A stretch of 10,554 nt of DNA. Origin: JACVRW01 sp035705985. GTDB lineage: Bacteria > Actinomycetota > Thermoleophilia > Solirubrobacterales > Thermoleophilaceae. The DNA lies in the NCBI GenBank assembly GCA_035705985.1, contig DASSVP010000114.1, positions 1-10,554 on the forward strand. Direction: 5' to 3'. Every line of letters begins with the position of its first letter. The first letter of the stretch is position 1. The notes under the pieces were generated by a model. That model did no database searches. It was not told where the DNA came from and was given only the letters and a program-made list of their open reading frames with translations. This document shows, in pieces, positions 6,305 through 10,554 of this stretch. Both the position numbers and the translations under genes were made by a program.

Positions 6305-8274
6305 CGTTCCATCACCACGACATCCTCCTCGGCGCGGGCGCGCCAGCCCTCGGGCACCACGAGCGTCGAGCCGGGAAGGGCAATCACCTCGGGTCCATCC
6401 ACGGCCCCGCCCGGCAACCCGTCCCAGGCGGCCGCGGCCGGCTCCGCGCCGGGAAGCGCCACCGCGACGCGGACCGTGACGAGCTCGAGCGCGGCGTCCG
6501 GATCCGAGTACCCGTAGCGCTCGTCGTGCGCCCGGTCGAACGCCCGCCGAAGATCACCCGGATCGGGCGCGGCGTCCCCGTCGATCGAGAGCTCGAAGGC
6601 CTGGCCCTCGTAACGGAGGTCATACGTGGCGCGCACCGCCGGCGCGTCGCCCCGTAGCTCCTCGCGGCCGCGGGCGGCCAGGCGATCGACCGTGTCGGCG
6701 ATCGCGCCGGCCGTGAGGTCGTCGCCCGTCAGGAGCACGCTCTCCACGAGGTCGCGGCGGCGCTCGGCGACCACGAGGCCGAAGGCGGAGAGGACGCCGC
6801 TCGCCACGGGGACCAGCACGCGGCGCATGCCGAGCTCGTCGGCGATCAGGGCGGCGTGGAGCGGGCCGGCTCCCCCGAACGAGACGAGCGCGAGGTCGCG
6901 CGGGTCGATTCCGCGCTGCACGGTCACCACGCGAACCGCCTGGGCCATCGCGGCGCTCGCGACGCGCACGATCCCGCCCGCGGTCTCGTCGAGCGAGAGC
7001 CCGAGCTCGCCCGCGAGTCCGCCCACCGCCCGCTCGGCGGCCGACCGATCGAGCCGCACGCCGCCCGCGAGCGGCGAGCCCTCGTCGAGGTGTCCGAGCA
7101 GCAGGTTCGCGTCCGTGACCGTCGGGAGCTCGCCCCCGCGGCCGTAACACGCCGGGCCGGGCTCGGCGCCCGCCGAGCGAGGCCCGACGCGAAGCGCCCC
7201 ACCGGGGTCCCGCCAGGCGATCGACCCACCGCCGGCCCCCACCGTGTGAACGTCGACCATCGGAAGAGCCAACGCACGCCCACCGACCTCGCGGCCGCTG
7301 CCAACAGCGGCCGCCCCATCGACGATCAGCGAGACATCGCAGGACGTGCCGCCCATGTCGAGCCCGACGGCATCGCCGCGGTGGCGCATCGATTCGGTGT
7401 CATAGGCCGAATCGATGCGCCAGTCGCGCCGGGGTGTGCTTCGGTGCCCGTTGTCGGCGTGCTGGGCGGCGCGGCTCGCCATCCGCGCCGCTCCCACCGC
7501 TCCTCCGGCCGGGCCCGACAGCACCGTCCACGAGGCGTGCCGCGCGGCGGTGGCGGCGCTCGCCGTCCCTCCGCTCGACAGCATCACCTCCGGCGCGGGC
7601 AGGCCGGCGCGGCGGGCGCGATCGGTCAGCCGCTCCAGGTAGCCGCGCAGCAGGGGGGACAGGGCGGCGTCGACCACGGTCGTCGCGCAGCGTTCGTACT
7701 CGCGGAACACTCCGGCCGTCTCGTGTGACGTCGAGACGTGGATTCCGGGGAGCTCGGACTCGAGCAGCTCCGCCACCCGCCGCTCGTGCGCCGGGTGGCG
7801 AAAGCCCCAGAGCAGGCACACGGCGGCGGACTCGGCGTCGAGGTCGGCGAGCGCGGTGAGGAAAGCGTCCTCGTCCAGCGGCCGCAGCACCCCGTCCGGC
7901 CCGGTCCGCTCCGGCACGGCGACCCTCAGCTCCGCCGGCACGAGCGGCGGCGGGTGCCCGGCGCACAGCCGGTACAGCTCCGCCCGCGCCTGGCGGCCGA
8001 GCTCCTCCAGGTCCGTGAACCCCTCGGTGGCGAGCAGCGCCGTCCTCGCCACGCGGCCCTCGAGCAGCGCATTCGTGCCCACGGTCATCCCGTGGACGAA
8101 CCGCTCGACGTCCCCGGCGGCGGCGTCGGCCGCGTCGAGCGCCTCGGAGACCGCCGCCATCACGCCCTCCGACTGGTCGCCGGGCGTCGTCGGCGACTTC
8201 CCGGTGACGAGCCGGTCGCCGCCCAGGAGAACCGCGTCGGTGAAGGTCCCGCCGACGTCCACCCCGAGGATCAC
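6301..8274 (-). CDS. hyuA: Hydantoinase A / oxoprolinase family protein (ATP-binding subunit)
   Basis: This 657-residue partner of HyuB belongs to the actin/hexokinase-like ATPase fold that phosphorylates and activates the cyclic substrate. Motifs: phosphate loop GVDVGGTFTDAVLL (4-17), HGMTVGTNALLEGRVARTAL (61-80), EYERCATTVVDAALSPLL (192-209), SGPAGGAVGAAR (253-264), the second phosphate-binding loop GLDMGGTSCDVSLI (304-317), VGAGGGSIAW (345-354), GPACYGRGG (373-381), RGIDPRDLALVSFGGAGPLHA (454-474) and a C-terminal ERYGYSDPD (585-593). The start is GTG at 8274, immediately before the first phosphate loop. It has no Shine-Dalgarno sequence but has TAACGT seven bases upstream. About 27 residues between GAAR and GDAVGLDMGG (near 271-299) exceed the usual short linker and carry a perfect DNA palindrome (7382-7422). 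The frame and both flanking motifs are intact, so the protein is probably active. Confidence 0.93.
   Translation of the reverse strand: MILGVDVGGTFTDAVLLGGDRLVTGKSPTTPGDQSEGVMAAVSEALDAADAAAGDVERFVHGMTVGTNALLEGRVARTALLATEGFTDLEELGRQARAELYRLCAGHPPPLVPAELRVAVPERTGPDGVLRPLDEDAFLTALADLDAESAAVCLLWGFRHPAHERRVAELLESELPGIHVSTSHETAGVFREYERCATTVVDAALSPLLRGYLERLTDRARRAGLPAPEVMLSSGGTASAATAARHASWTVLSGPAGGAVGAARMASRAAQHADNGHRSTPRRDWRIDSAYDTESMRHRGDAVGLDMGGTSCDVSLIVDGAAAVGSGREVGGRALALPMVDVHTVGAGGGSIAWRDPGGALRVGPRSAGAEPGPACYGRGGELPTVTDANLLLGHLDEGSPLAGGVRLDRSAAERAVGGLAGELGLSLDETAGGIVRVASAAMAQAVRVVTVQRGIDPRDLALVSFGGAGPLHAALIADELGMRRVLVPVASGVLSAFGLVVAERRRDLVESVLLTGDDLTAGAIADTVDRLAARGREELRGDAPAVRATYDLRYEGQAFELSIDGDAAPDPGDLRRAFDRAHDERYGYSDPDAALELVTVRVAVALPGAEPAAAAWDGLPGGAVDGPEVIALPGSTLVVPEGWRARAEEDVVVMER
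7382..7422. repeat. Perfect 16-bp inverted repeat inside hyuA (candidate palindromic element)
   Basis: TGGCGCATCGATTCGG (7382-7397) and its exact complement CCGAATCGATGCGCCA (7407-7422) flank a nine-base loop. CGCG pairs at 7377-7380 and 7425-7428 could extend the stem across a small internal loop. On the coding strand it reads WRIDSAYDTESMRH (HyuA 285-298). The surrounding extra segment spans roughly 7378-7464 and uses codons such as GAT, TAT, CGA and ACA that are rarer in the neighbouring sequence. A perfect stem this long is not expected by chance in coding DNA. It resembles coding-sequence palindromic elements such as those known in Rickettsia, but I saw no second copy in this window. Confidence 0.75.
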
Positions 8275-8281
8275 GGGGCGG

Positions 8282-8287
8282 ACGTTA
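8282..8287 (-). promoter_or_regulatory. Candidate -10 element for leaderless hyuA
   Basis: TAACGT on the minus strand fits TANNNT and ends seven bases before the GTG start of hyuA. The 29-base gap to the upstream gene holds no Shine-Dalgarno sequence, so a leaderless hyuA transcript is the simplest reading. No -35 box is visible. The alternative is read-through from the Cys/His gene with poor initiation. Confidence 0.35.
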
Positions 8288-8303
8288 CGGGCTCAGGACC
8301 AGC

Positions 8304-8726
8304 TCAGGCTGCCGCGACCTCGAACTCCTCGTCGAGGTGCTTGTGCGACGGGCAGTACTTCGACCCGGGCAGCGGGATGCGCGCGCACGGAGTGCCGCGG
8401 CGCGTGCTCGCGTGGCAGCAGACCGGGCTGCCGTCGAACGTCGTGCCCGTCCGGAGCTGGGTGTCGACGAACTCGGTCGCGAGAGTCATGTGCCGCTCGC
8501 AGACCCGGTACACCCGCAGCTGGTCACCGATCGGGAAGAAGTGGCGCACGTCGTTGAAGAGAGTGCGCACCGGCTTCGCGAAGTAGTGCCGGTCGGTGGC
8601 GAGCCGCTCCATCGAGCACTCGCAGGCTCGGAGAAAGCGCATCCGGGTTGCCGTCACGTCCTCGCCCTTGGCGGGAACGACCCCGGGCGCCAGCTCGCGA
8701 AAGATCGAGCGACTGAACTGGTACAT
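8304..8726 (-). CDS. Small Cys/His-rich protein with a probable C-terminal zinc site, function unknown
   Basis: I do not recognise a named family with certainty. The 140-residue protein has an N-terminal helical part (MYQFSRSIFRELAPG, then CECSMERLATDRHYFAKP at 35-52 and RTLFNDVRHFF at 54-64). Its C-terminal module is CCHASTRRGTPCARIPLPGS followed by KYCPSHKH (103-130). The arrangement Cys-x9-Cys-x10-Cys-x2-His, with a GxxC centre and a final YCxxH, resembles short zinc-binding tails found on many bacterial proteins. It suggests zinc or nucleic-acid binding, which is inference. There is no signal peptide or membrane segment. The ATG at 8726 has AAGGA too close and GGGGG eleven bases away, so initiation may be weak. 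It is divergent from the R2-like oxidase and only 29 bases ahead of hyuA. Sharing a control region with the oxidase could link it to that gene's regulation. Confidence 0.75.
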   Translation of the reverse strand: MYQFSRSIFRELAPGVVPAKGEDVTATRMRFLRACECSMERLATDRHYFAKPVRTLFNDVRHFFPIGDQLRVYRVCERHMTLATEFVDTQLRTGTTFDGSPVCCHASTRRGTPCARIPLPGSKYCPSHKHLDEEFEVAAA

Positions 8727-8896
8727 CGTCCTTAAAACCCCCTGTGCAAGCGGCCGTGCCGCACTGGAAAAAACCCCTCGGACCCCGCAACGTGCGCCAT
8801 GTTAAGTTCGCGTTAAGACCACTGAACACCCGGTCAACTTGCCGGTGCGTTTCCCCCTGTGGCGGAACTCGCAAACACAGAGTTAGGATCGATTTC
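8727..8896. promoter_or_regulatory. Divergent intergenic control region with GTTAAG direct repeat
   Basis: This 170-base spacer must hold the promoters of both the Cys/His gene (-) and the R2-like oxidase (+). GTTAAG occurs twice, at 8801-8806 and 8812-8817. The copies are 11 bases apart start to start, about one helical turn, as expected for a dimeric activator or repressor. On the minus strand TAACAT (8804-8799) could be a -10 box for the Cys/His gene. An A6 run lies at 8768-8773. I saw no NrdR box, hairpin terminator or riboswitch-like fold. Confidence 0.4.
8884..8889 (+). promoter_or_regulatory. TAGGAT: -10 element or Shine-Dalgarno of the R2-like oxidase
   Basis: The hexamer TAGGAT ends seven bases before the ATG at 8897, the same spacing as the candidate -10 sites of hyuA and the acylase, which suggests a leaderless start. 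It also contains AGGA eight bases before the ATG, a good ribosome binding site. Sequence alone does not tell which; either one supports this ATG over upstream in-frame GTG codons. Confidence 0.45.
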
Positions 8897-9808
8897 ATGG
8901 CCACCCTTCTCGACCTGACGAGCCAGGGCGACGTCGCGACGATCACGGACGACGCGTACCTGAACCGAACGCTCCAGCTGATGGATCCGCAGCAGCTCTA
9001 CGAGCTCTGGGAGCGGCAGGGGTGGCAGTCCCAGGGAATCGACCTCGAGCGCGACAAGGAGCAGTGGGCGGAGCTGGGCGAGGAGGAGCGTGAGGAGCAC
9101 CTCTGGGGGCTGAGCTCGTTCTTCGTCGGAGAGGAGCGCGTGACCACCCAGTTCTCCGGCCTCGTCATGGCCTACGAGGACGAGCAGGAGGAGGCGTTCC
9201 TCACCACCCAGCAGGTGGACGAGGCGCGCCACATGCAGTTCTTCGACCGCTGGTTCCGCGAGGTCGCGGGCGTGGACGGCGGCATCAGGGAGCGCCTCGC
9301 CAAGTCGCGCACGGACGTGACAGACGCGTTCGTCGAGCTGTTCGACGAGCGGCTCGTGAAGATGGGCGAGCGGCTCATCGCCGACCCGAGCGACATGGAC
9401 GCGAAGGTCGACTTCGTGACCACCTACCACATGGTCATCGAGGGCACGCTGGCGCTCACCGGCCAGCACTTCATGCTCGACTACTACGAGAGCAACGAGC
9501 TGCTGCCCGGCTTCGCCGAGGGCTTCGGGAACATCGCGCGCGACGAGCACCGGCACGTGGCCTACGGCACCTGGTTCCTGCAGCAGAAGTGCGGCGAGCA
9601 GCGCTACCGGGAGCGCGTGCAGCAGACGCTGAACGAGCTGCTGCCGCTCGCGGCGGGCGTGCTCGTGCCGAAGGGCTACGAGATCGGCGACGACTACGAG
9701 TTCTTCGGCTACACCGCGCAGGAGCAGGCCGAGTTCGCGTACAGCGCGCTGTCGCGCAGGCTGAAGGTGATCGGCGTGCCGCTCGCCGTGGACGAGCAGG
9801 TGGCGTAG
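8897..9808 (+). CDS. R2-like di-metal oxidase, probable R2lox (ligand-binding oxidase)
   Basis: This 303-residue ferritin-like protein belongs to the ribonucleotide reductase R2 superfamily. The six expected metal ligands are E79 (VGEERVT), E109 and H112 (DEARH), E182 (IEGTLALTG), E217 and H220 (RDEHRH). The position four after H112, a radical tyrosine in class Ia R2, is F116. V82 and Y177 sit exactly where Mycobacterium tuberculosis Rv0233 has V71 and Y162, which form the ether crosslink in R2lox. The flanking segments also match R2lox (IDLERDKEQWAEL, NELLPLAAGVLVPKG). I therefore infer an Mn/Fe oxidase that binds a fatty-acid-like ligand in the cytoplasm rather than an NrdB that makes deoxynucleotides; no nrdA-type gene lies nearby. 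The substrate is unknown. The ATG at 8897 was chosen because of the TAGGAT/AGGA context; upstream extension is low in homology. An unusual class Ic R2 is the alternative. Confidence 0.82.
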   Translation: MATLLDLTSQGDVATITDDAYLNRTLQLMDPQQLYELWERQGWQSQGIDLERDKEQWAELGEEEREEHLWGLSSFFVGEERVTTQFSGLVMAYEDEQEEAFLTTQQVDEARHMQFFDRWFREVAGVDGGIRERLAKSRTDVTDAFVELFDERLVKMGERLIADPSDMDAKVDFVTTYHMVIEGTLALTGQHFMLDYYESNELLPGFAEGFGNIARDEHRHVAYGTWFLQQKCGEQRYRERVQQTLNELLPLAAGVLVPKGYEIGDDYEFFGYTAQEQAEFAYSALSRRLKVIGVPLAVDEQVA

Positions 9809-9828
9809 ACGCCTGCGCCGTCTCCGAC

Positions 9829-10317
9829 CTACTGCATCGGCTGCATGAGCCAGTCCATGCGCCGGCGCGCGTAGACGAGCGGCTCTCCCTCCTCGAGCCG
9901 GCCGCCCACGAGGTCCCCGATGAGGAGCGTGTGGTCGTACTTCGCGAAGTTCTCGGAGCGCCGCAGGCGCAGGTAGGCGAGCGAGCCGCCGAGCTCGGGC
10001 ACGTCCTCGTCCCAGCTCCAGTCGAGGCCGTCGAACTTGTCCTCGAGCGTGCGGTCGGCGAAGCGGTGCGCAAGCGCGAGCTCGTCGCTTCTCAGGAGGT
10101 GGATCCCGAAGTGGTTGCTCGAGGCGAGCGCGTCGTGGCAGCGCGACCCGTGCCACACGGACACGAGCAGCGACGGCGGGTGCGCGCTGTAGGAGGTGAG
10201 GGAGGTCGCCGCGATGCCGCACGGGTTGCCGTCGGCGCGGCGAGCGGTGATCACGGCAACGCCCGACGCCAGGTGCGTCATGGACTCCCGAAAGAGGGTG
10301 TCGGTGCTCACTCCCAT
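9829..10317 (-). CDS. Flavin reductase domain protein (FMN-binding split barrel)
   Basis: This 162-residue cytoplasmic protein belongs to the family that reduces FMN or FAD with NAD(P)H and often supplies reduced flavin to a monooxygenase. Visible signatures: FRESMTHLASGVAVITA (9-25), GIAATSLTSYSAHPPSLLVS (34-53) with the conserved S-x2-S-x3-PP flavin-loop pattern, then SRCHDAL, HFGIHLL (69-75), and a C-terminal DHTLLIGDLVGG followed by EPLVYARRR (128-153). The length is usual for single-domain members. The ATG at 10317 lies inside the last codons of nadB (10-base overlap); a GTG two codons later is a possible alternative. Neither has a strong Shine-Dalgarno sequence, so translation is probably coupled to nadB. 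It converges on the R2-like oxidase with a 20-base gap. The oxygenase partner is not visible here. Confidence 0.87.
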   Translation of the reverse strand: MGVSTDTLFRESMTHLASGVAVITARRADGNPCGIAATSLTSYSAHPPSLLVSVWHGSRCHDALASSNHFGIHLLRSDELALAHRFADRTLEDKFDGLDWSWDEDVPELGGSLAYLRLRRSENFAKYDHTLLIGDLVGGRLEEGEPLVYARRRMDWLMQPMQ

Positions 10318-10554
10318 AGCTCGAACCGCGGTCCCACGTCCTTGCCGACGAGGGTATGCATCCGGTCGAGCGCTCCGCTGGCCTCGGGGTGGTCGGTGCG
10401 CTGGTGGGCGCCGCGGCTCTCCTCGCGCGCGAGGCAGGCGGCGGCGACCAGGCGCGCGAGCGGATAGCGGTCGCGGCACAGCTCGGCGAGGCCCTCGGGG
10501 TCGCGGCGGAGGCCGGCGTGTCGCCAGAGCGCGGCGCGGGTCGGCTCCTCCGGC
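10308..10554 (-). CDS. nadB: L-aspartate oxidase, C-terminal end (5' partial)
   Basis: The frame enters from the right edge, so only the last 81 residues are present. Translating codons from 10553 down to the TGA at 10310-10308 gives a helical segment, then ARLVAAACLAREESRGAHQR, TDHPE and a tail ending FELWE. The SRGAHxRTDxPE motif in the C-terminal helical domain is characteristic of the succinate dehydrogenase/fumarate reductase flavoprotein superfamily and, in this short-tailed form, of NadB. NadB oxidises L-aspartate to iminoaspartate in the first step of de novo NAD synthesis, using FAD. The FAD-binding and catalytic regions lie outside the window, so a fumarate reductase-like relative cannot be fully excluded. 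Its stop overlaps the flavin reductase start, which suggests one transcript. Confidence 0.85.
   Translation of the reverse strand, partial: PEEPTRAALWRHAGLRRDPEGLAELCRDRYPLARLVAAACLAREESRGAHQRTDHPEASGALDRMHTLVGKDVGPRFELWE

Noticed and set aside
4793..6517. 574-codon plus-strand frame opposite hyuB
   Set aside because: Low-complexity Arg/Ala/Val translation lying over a gene with clear family motifs on the other strand; no plausible ribosome binding site or domain.
8744..8896. N-terminal extension of the R2-like oxidase to a GTG at 8744
   Set aside because: The added residues are Cys/Arg-rich and unlike the family, and the ATG at 8897 has a good upstream signal.
8897..9808. Annotation as ribonucleoside-diphosphate reductase beta chain (nrdB)
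   Set aside because: Phe at the radical Tyr position, an R2lox-type Val/Tyr pair and no neighbouring nrdA argue against it.
9800..9831. Small GGCG/CGCC inverted repeat between the oxidase and flavin reductase
   Set aside because: The stem is only 4-5 bp with a tiny loop and no T-run, so a terminator is not supported.
8834..10222. 462-codon minus-strand frame spanning the oxidase and flavin reductase
   Set aside because: Overlaps two well-supported genes; the translation is Arg/Leu/Val repetitive and crosses their convergent junction.
10318..10479. Flavin reductase start at 10479
   Set aside because: This region is the nadB coding end in another frame; the flavin reductase domain starts directly after 10317.

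Overview
The window is GC-rich throughout, with GTG as well as ATG starts, tightly packed genes and third positions dominated by G and C. Together with the gene families present, this suggests a high-GC actinobacterium, possibly of the Thermoleophilia/Solirubrobacterales type. That placement is an inference from style and gene content; no rRNA or marker gene is present. I see no tRNA, rRNA, CRISPR array or insertion sequence, and no gap between genes longer than about 170 bases.

Layout: 1-285 (+) is the C-terminal end of a probable beta-propeller protein. It converges on a very large secreted penicillin-acylase-family Ntn hydrolase (282-3128, -), and the two stop codons share one CTAG. Next come a DUF1802 protein (3215-3844, -), a three-gene overlapping operon on the minus strand (hyuA 8274-6301, hyuB 6304-4823, then a beta-hydroxyacid dehydrogenase 4833-3964), and a small Cys/His-rich protein (8304-8726, -). 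A 170-base divergent spacer separates that gene from an R2-like di-metal oxidase (8897-9808, +). The oxidase converges on a flavin reductase (9829-10317, -), whose start overlaps the end of nadB (10308-10554, -, cut by the window edge).

How the genes work together: HyuA and HyuB are the two halves of an ATP-dependent hydantoinase/5-oxoprolinase-type enzyme, and they are translationally coupled to each other and to the dehydrogenase. This makes a likely small catabolic unit for a cyclic amide or imide, with the dehydrogenase acting on a hydroxy- or semialdehyde-acid product. NadB starts de novo NAD synthesis, and the flavin reductase is co-transcribed with it. The di-metal protein looks like a ribonucleotide reductase R2 subunit, but it has the Val and Tyr positions of R2lox (R2-like ligand-binding oxidase) and lacks the radical tyrosine.

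The most unusual structure is a perfect 16-bp inverted repeat inside hyuA (7382-7422). It lies in an in-frame stretch of roughly 27 extra residues beside the conserved GLDMGGTS motif and looks like a palindromic element that has been inserted into a protein-coding gene. A second pattern is a TANNNT hexamer exactly seven bases before the start codon of three genes, two of which lack a Shine-Dalgarno sequence; this suggests leaderless transcripts.
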